From PVC group bacterium (lineage in GTDB: Bacteria; Verrucomicrobiota; Kiritimatiellia; CAIKKV01; CAITUY01), in contig CAMBRF010000001.1 of the NCBI GenBank assembly GCA_945870225.1, positions 186,001 through 250,000 of the forward strand: 64,000 bases of DNA, read 5' to 3'. The notes below the pieces were generated by a model. That model was not told the DNA's origin, ran no database searches, and saw only the letters and a program-made list of their open reading frames with translations. Numbering within the stretch: the first letter of the stretch is position 1; each line of letters starts with the position of its first letter. A program made the translations under genes and the position numbers. Below are positions 16,467-25,485 of this stretch, one piece after another.

Positions 16467-17204
16467 ATGCTGCAGCTACTGAGGAAAAACCCGTACCGTG
16501 AGCTTGAAAAGCGTCTTGGGTATACGTTCCGGAAAAAGGACTTGATTGAGATGGCGCTGGTGCACCGTTCGTACCGGTTTGAAGTGAAGAACGTCGAAAG
16601 TGATAACCAGCGGCTTGAGTTCCTGGGCGATGCCGTGCTGGGGATGGTTGTCGCGGCCCAACTTTACCGGGCGCACGCCCATGTCGATGAGGGCGTGTTG
16701 ACAGAACGGCGAAGCCGGGTAACCAGCGGCAAGGCTCTGGCTGAAACGGCGGCCCGGATTGGTTTGGGCGACTTTATCAGGCTTGGCAAGGGAGAGGAAC
16801 AAGCCGGGGGCCGACAACGGCAATCGTTGCTGTCCGATGCCCTCGAAGCGGTGTTGGGGGCTGCGTATCTGGACGGCGGACTGAGGGCAGTTGAAAAAAT
16901 TGCAGCCCAATTGTTTCCCGCTGTCATGGAGGACTCCGCGCAGGAAGAGTGGAAGGACAATCCCAAGGGGAAACTTCAGGAAGTCGTTCAGCGGCTTCAT
17001 GGACGTAGTCCGGATTACTGCTGCGTGGGCGAGGAGGGCCCGCCACACCAGAAGACCTTCCGTGTCGAGGCGGTTGTGAACGGAAAGGTGATGGGGCGGG
17101 GGGAAGGCTCCAGTCGGCGGGCGGCGGAGGTGAAGGCGGCGACGGAAGCGGTTAATGCCTTGCTCGATCTTGAAAAAGCGCGCTCGCCGGAAGGGTCACG
17201 GTAA
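16467..17204 (+). CDS. rnc: Ribonuclease III
   Basis: A 245-residue RNase III that cuts double-stranded RNA in rRNA and mRNA processing. The signature NQRLEFLGDAVLG, the second catalytic stretch SDALEAVLGAAYLDGG, and a C-terminal dsRNA-binding domain (KTFRVEAVVNGKVMGRGEG, then SRRAAEVKAA) are in order. ATG 16467 follows GAGGAG, which overlaps the xerD stop. The 3' end overlaps the convergent membrane gene by 9 bases. Confidence 0.95.
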   Translation: MLQLLRKNPYRELEKRLGYTFRKKDLIEMALVHRSYRFEVKNVESDNQRLEFLGDAVLGMVVAAQLYRAHAHVDEGVLTERRSRVTSGKALAETAARIGLGDFIRLGKGEEQAGGRQRQSLLSDALEAVLGAAYLDGGLRAVEKIAAQLFPAVMEDSAQEEWKDNPKGKLQEVVQRLHGRSPDYCCVGEEGPPHQKTFRVEAVVNGKVMGRGEGSSRRAAEVKAATEAVNALLDLEKARSPEGSR

Positions 17205-18797
17205 GATGTCCGGGAAAGGGATGCGCTTGAACGTCTGTTCATGAGGGGCCTGTACCGGAATGGAATATTTGAGAAGTTCCGGGAAACGGCCCGGGTCACG
17301 CACCCAGAGTTCGGCCAAATCGTCGCGATACACGGGATGCCAGTTCGGCAAAGCGGCAATGGCGCGCCATCCTTTGAGTCCCACCGGCAACAGGGCCAGA
17401 TCGGCCTGGCGTAGATCCAGGTCGGGGCCGGTTTCTATTTCGCCGGCGTAAAACCGCCAATGCGCGGCGATCAGCGGCATGGGATAGCAGGTGTCCAGCC
17501 GCCCATCGATTGAGACCGGACAGGCGGGCAATTCCCAGATGCACATCTCGCCCCAGTCAAACCAGACCAGCAGGTTTCCTTCAATCCGGGCTTGCTTGAT
17601 AAACTCAACGGCCGCCACAGGGTATTGGTCATTCGGAATTTCCATGGTGAGACGGCCGCCCCGATAGACCGGCGATGTCGCCAGAATGCCGATGGCAGCC
17701 ATGATCAGGAGGGCGGCGGCCGAGCTCCGGAAAACCTTTGATCCCGCAAGTGTAGCCAAGCCGGAGACCTGCCCTTGTAGCCGTTCCAGCGCCGCCTGCA
17801 AAGGGGCGGGCAGCAGGACCATGGCGGCGATGGCAAAGAGCGGGGTATGGCGCACATGACGAAGGGCCGCCCATCCCAAAAGCAGAAGCACCATCCACGA
17901 CCACAGCGGTCCACGCCGGGAACGTGGGGCGGTCAGCACAGTTGTTAAAGCGATGGCGACCAGCAGGAATAAGGGGGCGTGATCCCATCCGAATGGTGTG
18001 GGGTTCCACTCCTGGATGGCCGGCCGGGTCCAAGCCACACTTTGGATCAGCCATCTGGGTGCGGCGAATCCCCAAGGTGTGCAGAATGCCGTCAGGGCCG
18101 ATCCGATACCAGCCAGAGTCAGCGTGAAGGCCAGACGACCCGTCATGGCGCGACCCGGCGGGCGTGTTCGACTCCAGAGCCATTCCCAAGTGAAGGCGCC
18201 ACCGGCGGAGAATAATAGTAGAAGCCCAAGCAACGCGCCGCCGTGCGTGTTGAACCAGAGGAGGAACAGGAGGGGGAATGCCAGACTCCATCGCAGGCCG
18301 CCTTCCGCCACCCGCACAATGAGCCAGAGGAGGATGATTAGTCCCAGTGCTGTGAATATCTGGGGACGGGCGGCGAACCCGAAGGCGATTTCGACAACGC
18401 TTAATCCTGCCAGCATCCAGGCGATCGTCCGGCCGCCCCGGTCTCGATGACGGCAGCCCAACCGCAAGGCCAGGGAGAAGGTCAAAATCCCAATGGCGAA
18501 CTTCAACGCCAGCAGCCCGCGTCCGCCTGCCAAACGGTGGATGGCCCCCAGCGCGACCTCTGCCAGCACCTCGTGGTTGATCCAGGGCATCCCGGCCGCC
18601 GTCCATGAAAACGGATCGGTTCTTTCGACTCCGGACAAGGCCAGCATCCTTTGGCCAAAGAACACATGGCCCCACAAGTCAGGATCAGTGGTGTTTTCTG
18701 AAAAATGGAACAGGGCCAGAGCCAGAACACAGGCGCGCAGCCCCCAGTCGAGACTGGACAGGCGCGAAGATGGTTGAGATTCGGCTCCAGATGCCAT
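17196..18797 (-). CDS. Polytopic membrane protein, GT-C glycosyltransferase-like
   Basis: A 533-residue protein with about ten hydrophobic helices followed by a roughly 130-residue soluble tail. An acidic motif in the first loop (TDPDLWGHVFFGQRML) and a second one (RTDPFSWTAAGMPWINHE) resemble the Asp-containing first periplasmic loop of GT-C enzymes, which transfer sugars from lipid carriers. No named family was recognised with certainty. It is a single gene, convergent with rnc. Confidence 0.5.
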   Translation of the reverse strand: MASGAESQPSSRLSSLDWGLRACVLALALFHFSENTTDPDLWGHVFFGQRMLALSGVERTDPFSWTAAGMPWINHEVLAEVALGAIHRLAGGRGLLALKFAIGILTFSLALRLGCRHRDRGGRTIAWMLAGLSVVEIAFGFAARPQIFTALGLIILLWLIVRVAEGGLRWSLAFPLLFLLWFNTHGGALLGLLLLFSAGGAFTWEWLWSRTRPPGRAMTGRLAFTLTLAGIGSALTAFCTPWGFAAPRWLIQSVAWTRPAIQEWNPTPFGWDHAPLFLLVAIALTTVLTAPRSRRGPLWSWMVLLLLGWAALRHVRHTPLFAIAAMVLLPAPLQAALERLQGQVSGLATLAGSKVFRSSAAALLIMAAIGILATSPVYRGGRLTMEIPNDQYPVAAVEFIKQARIEGNLLVWFDWGEMCIWELPACPVSIDGRLDTCYPMPLIAAHWRFYAGEIETGPDLDLRQADLALLPVGLKGWRAIAALPNWHPVYRDDLAELWVRDPGRFPELLKYSIPVQAPHEQTFKRIPFPDILP

Positions 18798-19112
18798 GCG
18801 GGAATCATGGGATGATGCGCCCGCTTAGTCAAGTTGCGCGACCGGTATGCCGCCTGTTCTTTAACGCATCGTCGATGCCTCCGGCGCGCTCCGCTTACGT
18901 GAAATATGTCAAAATGACGTTCTTGACCTTTTTATTTTCTTTTGGGAATCTGCGGCAACAATTTGTTAACGTTTTTCCCATGCATCAAGGCCCTCTAAAG
19001 AAAGGACGTGTGGAGTTTGGAGACTCCGGCAGAACGTGAAGTTGAGTACAGAGTGGTAATGCTTAACAAAATTATAATGAGCGGAAACAGAGAAAGACAT
19101 TTTGGGGGAATT
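18798..19112. other. Intergenic region, no gene seen
   Basis: About 315 bases between divergent genes, distinctly AT-richer in its second half. It presumably holds the promoters of both. A TATAAT at 19073-19078 lies 35 bases before the lipoprotein start, but I see no matching -35 box at normal spacing. No tRNA, small RNA or ORF is supported. Confidence 0.5.
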
Positions 19113-19556
19113 ATGAAAAATCGATTCTATAAACTGTTGGGTCTTGTTTGTTGCTGCGTTGTAACGGCGTTCTGTATGGGTTGTGACGGTGGTGGTGGCG
19201 ATGATGATTCATCTGACGCGGCGGCTACAAATGGGGCGGCGGTGGCGTCGAGTCCGTCGTCCGAGGTGCTGGGGTCCGGCGATAAGACGGTAGTGGCGGG
19301 CGGACCTGTCGTGACGCTTGGCCCCTACACGGCTCCCGGCGATGGAGAAGTCGTAGCGAAGATCACCTGGAGCGAGGGGACCCAAATTACGGCGTATTTC
19401 AAGAAATCCGGTCCGGCTAATTTCGGATGGGTGAAGGGAGCCAGCACGCTTACCTCGACGGCGGGCGTCGCCAAGGACGAAACCGTTACCCTGTACCTGG
19501 TTAACGAGGGCGGTGTCAATGCCGCCACGCACGTCACGGTAACGTACGTGCCGTAA
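19113..19556 (+). CDS. Small lipoprotein with Gly/Asp linker and beta-sandwich, unknown function
   Basis: 147 residues from ATG 19113, which has GGGGGAA just upstream; a longer in-frame start is rejected. The signal peptide has a Cys-rich core (LVCCCVVTAFCMGC) with a lipobox, then a DGGGGDDDSSDAA linker. The remaining 100 residues are predicted beta-strands without a recognised family (VTLGPYTAPGDGEVVAKITW). It is a single gene with its own terminator. Confidence 0.65.
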   Translation: MKNRFYKLLGLVCCCVVTAFCMGCDGGGGDDDSSDAAATNGAAVASSPSSEVLGSGDKTVVAGGPVVTLGPYTAPGDGEVVAKITWSEGTQITAYFKKSGPANFGWVKGASTLTSTAGVAKDETVTLYLVNEGGVNAATHVTVTYVP

Positions 19557-19573
19557 AAGTTCCGCTGAACAGG

Positions 19574-19626
19574 CCTCATGCCCGGCAACACCGCCCTGGT
19601 GTTCGCGGGGCATGGGGTTCTTTTTG
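19574..19626 (+). terminator. Terminator after small lipoprotein
   Basis: A long two-step hairpin (outer CATGCCC/GGGCATG, inner AACACC/GGTGTT) is followed by TTCTTTTTG. Confidence 0.75.
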
Positions 19627-19765
19627 CTGCATCCCTCCGGATGCGCGAGGCTGAAGGTCGATCGACTGGAGGCCATGTTTCCCCCTTCTATCCCCGTATA
19701 GGTGCGTTCACCAAGCTGTCCATCCGTCCTGAAGGCTGGCTTGACCATCGGGATTAAATCGGCCA

Positions 19766-22700
19766 ATGTACTGCGCCATGATAGACAAACAAAGCAGACT
19801 CTGCCGGATCTTCGGCCCCGTTTTGGGAATGCTCGCGCTGGGGCTTTATCTTTTTACACTCAGTCGCGGTCCCTATCCCGGGGTTTCCGCGGTCCAGATG
19901 ACCCAGCAGCTGGGCTTGGAGCCTTTTGGACAGGGTTCGCATGTCTTATGGAGCCTGTTGGTCGATGGGGTGGCGCGTCTGCCCTTGGGGGGGCTTATTC
20001 TGCGCCTCAATCTGCTGAGCGCTGTCTGTGGCGCCCTGGCGGTCTGGATGTTTTTTTACGTGGTTGCGGATACGGTCGGTCTGGTGGTTACGGTTGATGA
20101 TACCAATCGCCGGACTGTGGGTTCCGCCTCAATTGTGGCGGGTATCGCGGGGGCGCTTGCCCTGATGGGGTGCATGCCTTTCTGGTATGTCAGCAACCGT
20201 TTCCATGTGGGTTCCTTCGATATCCTCTGGTTGATGGTCGTGGCGCGTTTGTTCGTCGCTTTTTCGCGGGAGGCGTCGGTCTGGAAAGGGCTACTGTTTG
20301 CCTTCCTGTTCGGTGTCGGCGCCGTAGGATTTGCCACCTTCATCGTTCTGGGGCCTGTGGCTCTGATCGGGGTGATCGCCGTTCTCTGGTTTGATGGCGA
20401 CCTGCGCGCGCGGCGTATTTTAGGATTGGCTGGCGCTCTGTTGCTGGGGGTGCTGTTCTATCTGGCGGCGGCCTGGCAGTTCAAGCATGGCGACGAGTTC
20501 GTGTACGCGGCGGACGGCAGTTTCTGGCAGGCGTTGTACTTCGTCTTGAGAAGTCAGTACATTCTCATTGCCCGCAGTTTGCCCCAATTGGGGTGGCTAC
20601 TGGTGATTATCGTTGGCATCGTTCCCTGGGTGGCCGTATTGCTGGTCGGGCGGCGGGCCCTGAATGAGGAGAAGGATTGGGGCTTTTTTATCCTGCACGC
20701 GATCCTCTCAGTCGTGGTTCTGACCGTCCTGTTTAATGCTCCGCTGGCGCCCTGGCGTCTCCTGGGTCCGTTCCGCCTGCTGGTGACGCCCTATGTGCTG
20801 CTGGCGTTTGTGTTTGGTTACCTGACCGCCTACTGGTTTCTGCTGCCGCAGATGTGGGGAAAAAACGCCGAGCCTGACGAGTGGGGGCGGATCTGGTTGC
20901 GCGAGCACGGCGGGTGGATTCCCGCAACCGCTTTCCTGAGTGTGGCCGTGGCGGCCGGGGTGGTGAATTTTCCGAATGCGGACGCCCGTTCTTCCGGCGC
21001 GATTCACGAGTATGCCAAAAGTGTGATGCGTAGCCTCGCCGGGCGCACCTGGCTGGTGACGGATGGACAGTTCGACAGCAACCTCCTGCTGGCCTCACGG
21101 GATACGGGAACCCCGTTGCATATTCTTAATATGCGGCGGGGCAGCAACAGCACCTATATGCGGTATCTGGCCAAGGACTTTGCCGATCCGAGATTGAGGA
21201 GTCTGGCTGAGGTGGATGCCATGGCCTTCCTGCGGGAATGGATGGCCACCGATACCAATTTCTGCGAGACCGTGGCCCTGATGACGTTGCCGGATCTCTG
21301 GCTGGCGGGCGGCTTTCGTCCGGTCCCTGATCGCGGGGTTTTTGTCGGTGTACGGAACGCGGCCGATGTGGAGGTTGACTCGCTTTGGGCGTCCCATACT
21401 GAGTTTGCGAAGGCCGCGTTTCTAAGGGACTTGATCGTCACCCGAGCCCATCGATCGATGAGCGCCCCCGTCGCCGCCCTTATCCTGCGGCAGGTCAGTA
21501 TGGGGGCTAACAATCTCGGCGTGATCCTGGAGGATGCGGGCCGGCGTCAGGAGGGCTATGCGGCCTATGCCCGGGCGCGGGAATGGGATCCGGACAATGT
21601 CAGTGCGCTGTTGAACCAGCTTACGATGATCGAGCGGGGTTTTGCCGCGCCGGATGCCGACCAGGTCAAGACCGCTTTCAATGTCATGTCCGGTGCGCTG
21701 AAAAGCAAAATGCAGATCTGGTCTTTATCGCGCTATTACGGCTACGTGAGGTTGCCTGAGGCGTTTGCGAGCCTGGGAATGGTGTGGGCCTTGTCCGGCG
21801 AACCCGGAATGGCGGTGGCCGGATTCAGGCGTGCCATTGAACTGGCTCCCGAGAGGAGGGATAAGTTGACGCAGGGATTGGCCATGGCCTATCTGGCTCA
21901 GGATCAGACCGAGGCAGGGGCGGCCCTCTATCGTGAACTGATCGAGAAAGACCCCCGGAATGTCGGGGCTCTGTTTGCCCTGGCCCGACTCGCCGCCAGG
22001 CAGAACCAGTTTGATGAGGCGTCCTTGCTGCTTGATCGTGCGGTAAAGGCGGGTCTGCCGAAGGAGCGCGCGGCGATGGAGTATGCCGTGATGCACGTGG
22101 CCGCCGGTGAACCCGGCAAGGCGCGCGTGGTGCTGCAGGAATTGGTGGACCTTAATCCGGAACTGGCCCCGGCCTGGGCGATGCTGGCGGGCGTTGTCAT
22201 GCAAATGGGCGACGCCAAGGCCCTGGAACAATGCGAACGTAAACTGGAACGTGTCAAGGGGAAGGATTTCCTGACCATGGTGGTGCTGGGCCAGATCGCG
22301 ATCAGCCGGGCTGACTATTCGAGTGCACGGACCCGTCTGGATGCAGCATTGGGGCTACGTCCCAACACCCCCTTGCTTTTGGATCTCCTGTTAAGGGTGG
22401 ACGTGCAGGAAGGACGGAAAGATATGGCCGCCCAGCACATCCGCAGCCTGCTGCTGATCGACCCGGGACATCCTTTTGCCAATCAGATTCTGGCCTCGTT
22501 CCAGATGGAGAAAAAGGAATACATCCTGGCGGAGAATTCCCTGCGAAAGAGCCTGCAACGTCAGCGGACCCCGTCCGTCCTTAACGATCTGGCCTGGGTT
22601 CTCCGTGCCCGCGGTGACGTGGCGGAGGCCGAGACCCTGGTGCGCGAAGCTCTTAAGGCGGATGAAAAACAATACAACTTCTGGGACACGTTGGGGGTGA

Positions 22701-22936
22701 TCCTGACGGCGAGCGGCAAGTTTGATGAGGCCGAGGCGGCCCTTAAAAAAGCGGTGGCGCTGTTCGCCGACGATTTTGGCGTGCAGGTCCATCTTGCGGA
22801 ACTTTACGAAAAGAAAGGTGACGTGCGCCGGGCGGCAACCTTGGCCGAGGACCTGTTGGAGCGTGCGGCCCACCTGACTCCCGATGACCGGGAAGCGCTG
22901 CGCCAGATGGTTAAGCGTAACAGTATCCAGCCCTGA
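19766..22936 (+). CDS. DUF2723-like membrane protein with TPR tail (TMEM260-like)
   Basis: About 1056 residues. The N-terminal half has about ten membrane helices, starting LYLFTLSRGPYPG. The layout follows DUF2723, although the usual acidic DSGE loop motif is missing. The C-terminal half (from about residue 570) is a TPR array (e.g. AALKKAVALFADDFGVQVHL). DUF2723-TPR is the layout of human TMEM260, a protein O-mannosyltransferase. A bacterial O-glycosyltransferase or glycan-assembly role is therefore inferred. The start could also be ATG 19778. A better-conserved second member is at 38.3-41.8 kb. Confidence 0.6.
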   Translation: MYCAMIDKQSRLCRIFGPVLGMLALGLYLFTLSRGPYPGVSAVQMTQQLGLEPFGQGSHVLWSLLVDGVARLPLGGLILRLNLLSAVCGALAVWMFFYVVADTVGLVVTVDDTNRRTVGSASIVAGIAGALALMGCMPFWYVSNRFHVGSFDILWLMVVARLFVAFSREASVWKGLLFAFLFGVGAVGFATFIVLGPVALIGVIAVLWFDGDLRARRILGLAGALLLGVLFYLAAAWQFKHGDEFVYAADGSFWQALYFVLRSQYILIARSLPQLGWLLVIIVGIVPWVAVLLVGRRALNEEKDWGFFILHAILSVVVLTVLFNAPLAPWRLLGPFRLLVTPYVLLAFVFGYLTAYWFLLPQMWGKNAEPDEWGRIWLREHGGWIPATAFLSVAVAAGVVNFPNADARSSGAIHEYAKSVMRSLAGRTWLVTDGQFDSNLLLASRDTGTPLHILNMRRGSNSTYMRYLAKDFADPRLRSLAEVDAMAFLREWMATDTNFCETVALMTLPDLWLAGGFRPVPDRGVFVGVRNAADVEVDSLWASHTEFAKAAFLRDLIVTRAHRSMSAPVAALILRQVSMGANNLGVILEDAGRRQEGYAAYARAREWDPDNVSALLNQLTMIERGFAAPDADQVKTAFNVMSGALKSKMQIWSLSRYYGYVRLPEAFASLGMVWALSGEPGMAVAGFRRAIELAPERRDKLTQGLAMAYLAQDQTEAGAALYRELIEKDPRNVGALFALARLAARQNQFDEASLLLDRAVKAGLPKERAAMEYAVMHVAAGEPGKARVVLQELVDLNPELAPAWAMLAGVVMQMGDAKALEQCERKLERVKGKDFLTMVVLGQIAISRADYSSARTRLDAALGLRPNTPLLLDLLLRVDVQEGRKDMAAQHIRSLLLIDPGHPFANQILASFQMEKKEYILAENSLRKSLQRQRTPSVLNDLAWVLRARGDVAEAETLVREALKADEKQYNFWDTLGVILTASGKFDEAEAALKKAVALFADDFGVQVHLAELYEKKGDVRRAATLAEDLLERAAHLTPDDREALRQMVKRNSIQP

Positions 22937-22982
22937 ACCGGAGTGGCGGAGCGGAATGAAGCAGACCAGTACGGAGATAAAG

Positions 22983-24374
22983 ATGACGCATGCGGAAGCC
23001 ATTGGGTTGTTGAAACAGCATGACCAGAGCCATGTTCTGCAGTTCTTGGAGCGACTGGATAGCGCCCAGCGTGACGGACTGCTGAACCAGGTGGCCGGCC
23101 TGGATTGGGTAACGTTGGCCCGCATCCGGGCGATGTTGAAGCATACGCCGTCCGATGGCGCCGCCGTTCCTGTCTCCGGCATTGAGCCGGCCCCGGTGGT
23201 TTCGCTGTCTGCCGACAAGCAGGCTGAACCACGGGCGACCGGCGAAAAGGCGTTAGGATCGGGTCAGGTAGGTGTCATTCTGGTGGCCGGCGGACAAGGC
23301 ACCCGGTTGGGGTATGACGGGCCGAAGGGGACGTATCGTCTGGCTCCGCTTAGCAACGTGTCGCTTTTTGAGATTCACGCCAGAAAAATTCTGGCGTTGG
23401 AGCGCCGCTATGGGGCGCCGATCCCTTTTTATATCATGACCAGTGAGGGAAACGACGCCGCCACCCGGTCGTTTTTCGATGAAAACAAATTCTTCGGTCT
23501 GTCGCGGGAGCGGGTGAAGTTTTTCGTCCAGGGCACGCTGCCTGCGTTCTGGCCGGATGGCCGCATCGTTCTTGAGTCGCCCGGTAAACTTTTCGCGGCA
23601 CCGGATGGGCACGGCGGAATTCTTGCGGCGCTTGACCGACGGGGAATGTTGGCGGACATGCAGGCGCGCGGGGTGAAGACCCTGTTCTATTTTCAAGTCG
23701 ACAATCCCATGGTGGCCATCGCGGATCCCGTGTTTATCGGGGTGCACCTGCAGCATGCGTCCGAGATGTCGCTCAAGGTTTGCGCAAAGCGTGATCCCGC
23801 CGAGGGATTGGGGGTGGTGGTGGTGCGCGAGGGACGCCAGGCTGTGGTGGAGTACACGGAGTTGACCGACGCGCAGAAGTCTGCCCGACGCGCTAATGGA
23901 GATCTGGTGTTCAAATTCGGCAGTGTGGCCATTCATCTGTTTTCCCTGTCTTTCCTGCAGCGCGAGGCGGCCGCCGGTTTGCCGTTGCATCAGGCTCATA
24001 AAAAGGTGGGGTTCTGCGATGAGGCGGGGACTCTTGTCAAACCGGCCAAGGCGAACGCGTATAAGTTTGAAAAATTCATTTTTGACGCTCTGCCCGATGC
24101 GCGAACCGCCGTGATTCTTGAATTCGCCCGCGAGGACGAGTTTGCGCCGGTGAAGAATGCCGAGGGGGACGATTCACCCGAAACCTCCCGGTTGGCCCTG
24201 ATGGAGAAGTTCGCGCGCTGGATGTCGTCTTGCGGGGTGCTTGTGCCGCGGGATGCGGCCGGCCGTCTGGTTCATAGGCTGGAGATTGACCCGGTTTATG
24301 CGAACAGCCCCGAGGAGCTCAAGAAGCGCCTGCCGCCGGGCTTCTCGATCCATGCGGATGTTCTGCTGAAATAA
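22983..24374 (+). CDS. UDP-N-acetylhexosamine pyrophosphorylase, eukaryotic (UAP) type
   Basis: 463 residues. It belongs to the UAP1/UDPGP family, which joins UTP and a sugar 1-phosphate (commonly GlcNAc-1-P or GalNAc-1-P). The nucleotide-binding loop LVAGGQGTRLGYDGPKG, then FYIMTSEGN, FFVQGTLPAF and FQVDNPM are typical. ATG 22983 follows GGAG at 6 bases and aligns with the family start; ATG 22956 is an alternative. It lies in the run leading to wzm/wzt, consistent with sugar-nucleotide supply for surface glycans. Confidence 0.85.
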   Translation: MTHAEAIGLLKQHDQSHVLQFLERLDSAQRDGLLNQVAGLDWVTLARIRAMLKHTPSDGAAVPVSGIEPAPVVSLSADKQAEPRATGEKALGSGQVGVILVAGGQGTRLGYDGPKGTYRLAPLSNVSLFEIHARKILALERRYGAPIPFYIMTSEGNDAATRSFFDENKFFGLSRERVKFFVQGTLPAFWPDGRIVLESPGKLFAAPDGHGGILAALDRRGMLADMQARGVKTLFYFQVDNPMVAIADPVFIGVHLQHASEMSLKVCAKRDPAEGLGVVVVREGRQAVVEYTELTDAQKSARRANGDLVFKFGSVAIHLFSLSFLQREAAAGLPLHQAHKKVGFCDEAGTLVKPAKANAYKFEKFIFDALPDARTAVILEFAREDEFAPVKNAEGDDSPETSRLALMEKFARWMSSCGVLVPRDAAGRLVHRLEIDPVYANSPEELKKRLPPGFSIHADVLLK

Positions 24375-24394
24375 AGGATGGAGCCGGTTTCGCC

Positions 24395-24904
24395 ATGAAT
24401 ATCATCATTCCCCTTTTTGCGGCCATGGTCATGGTGGGGATTGCCCTGTGGTTTACCCAGGCGCATCGACTGCTGGTTTTTGCCCAGGGGCAGGTGGCCG
24501 ATGCGTGGAACGAACTCAAGGGCGAATTGATGTCCCGCCGGGAGATGGTTCCGTATATGGTTGCCGCCGTGCAGGTTAACTCCCAGCAGATTGTCGAGAT
24601 TATCGGGAACGCCTGCGACTTGGCTGCCAACGTGGTGGGAATTCGGGAGTGCGCCCAGTCCGAGGCGCGGTTGACGTCCGCCATAGAACGCCTGTTCGTA
24701 TTGATGGACAGTCTGCCGGCCTCAGAGGGCAGCGAGAGTCTGGTCCGCCTCCGCAAGAGGCTGCAGGAACAGCAGGAGCGGATCACCATGTTGATCGAGG
24801 CCTATAACCGGCGGGCTGAAACGTTCAATACGCTGCTCAGCCGGGGACCCGCCCGCGGGTTTGCCTATGTCATGATGTTTAAAAGCGCTGTTTTATTTGC
24901 GTAA
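24395..24904 (+). CDS. LemA-family membrane protein
   Basis: 169 residues with one N-terminal membrane helix (IIIPLFAAMVMVGIALWF) and a helical domain with the LemA pattern: VADAWNELKGELMSRREMVPYMVAAV, read as two pieces around Leu-Lys-Gly, then IEAYNRRAETFNTLLSRGP. The molecular role of LemA proteins is not established. It sits 20 bases after the pyrophosphorylase; the thioesterase starts 10 bases after its stop. Confidence 0.75.
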   Translation: MNIIIPLFAAMVMVGIALWFTQAHRLLVFAQGQVADAWNELKGELMSRREMVPYMVAAVQVNSQQIVEIIGNACDLAANVVGIRECAQSEARLTSAIERLFVLMDSLPASEGSESLVRLRKRLQEQQERITMLIEAYNRRAETFNTLLSRGPARGFAYVMMFKSAVLFA

Positions 24905-24914
24905 GGTGGCCGAG

Positions 24915-25409
24915 ATGTCGACTTGGGATTATCAGGCAGGAACGTTGCCCTGGACAAAGTCATGCTTCGTGTGCGGAGAGAATAACCCCAGCGGTCTGCA
25001 TCTCCGGTCCCGCGTGGAGCAGGATCGGATTGTGATCGGGTATACGACCCGGGAGGAGGATCTCGGGTACCGGCACATTGTCCATGGGGGCATTTCCATG
25101 ACCTTGCTTGACGAAGTGATGACGTGGGCGGCCATCCTGACCCTGCGCCGGGCCTGTGTGGCGGCCGAGTTGACGGTGCGACTCAAGCAGCCCGTGACCG
25201 CCGGTCAATCCATACGGGTGGAGGGCTGGATCCGCGAGGCCCGGTCCAAACTCGTCATGGCCGAAGGCCAGGTTCTGGACGAGCAAGGCCAGGTCCTGGC
25301 GACGGCCTCAGGAAAGTATGTCGGCATGCCGGCCTCCGGGGTGCCCTTGTGCGTGAAGGATTTTGTGGAGAGCCCCGATTCGCTTCGACTACCATTCCTT
25401 GAGGCGTAG
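24915..25409 (+). CDS. PaaI/4HBT-type hotdog thioesterase
   Basis: A 164-residue hotdog-fold protein. CFVCGENNPSGLHL near the start and HIVHGGISMTLLDEVMTW, containing the active-site acidic residue, are typical of PaaI-like acyl-CoA thioesterases with a Cys-x2-Cys start. ATG 24915 is preferred over TTG 24897, with AAGG upstream. The substrate cannot be told. It sits between lemA and wzm. Confidence 0.75.
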   Translation: MSTWDYQAGTLPWTKSCFVCGENNPSGLHLRSRVEQDRIVIGYTTREEDLGYRHIVHGGISMTLLDEVMTWAAILTLRRACVAAELTVRLKQPVTAGQSIRVEGWIREARSKLVMAEGQVLDEQGQVLATASGKYVGMPASGVPLCVKDFVESPDSLRLPFLEA

Positions 25410-25485
25410 CCCGCACGGGGAGCGCTTCCCCGGTGACATATTCCCATCGACAGAAGGCGTCTTAAGCTCATACTATCTGCCGCCA

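Noticed and set aside
17629-18675. 350-residue open frame within the polytopic membrane gene
   Set aside because: Pro/Arg/Gly-rich composition without domains; shadow frame of a gene with clear membrane helices.
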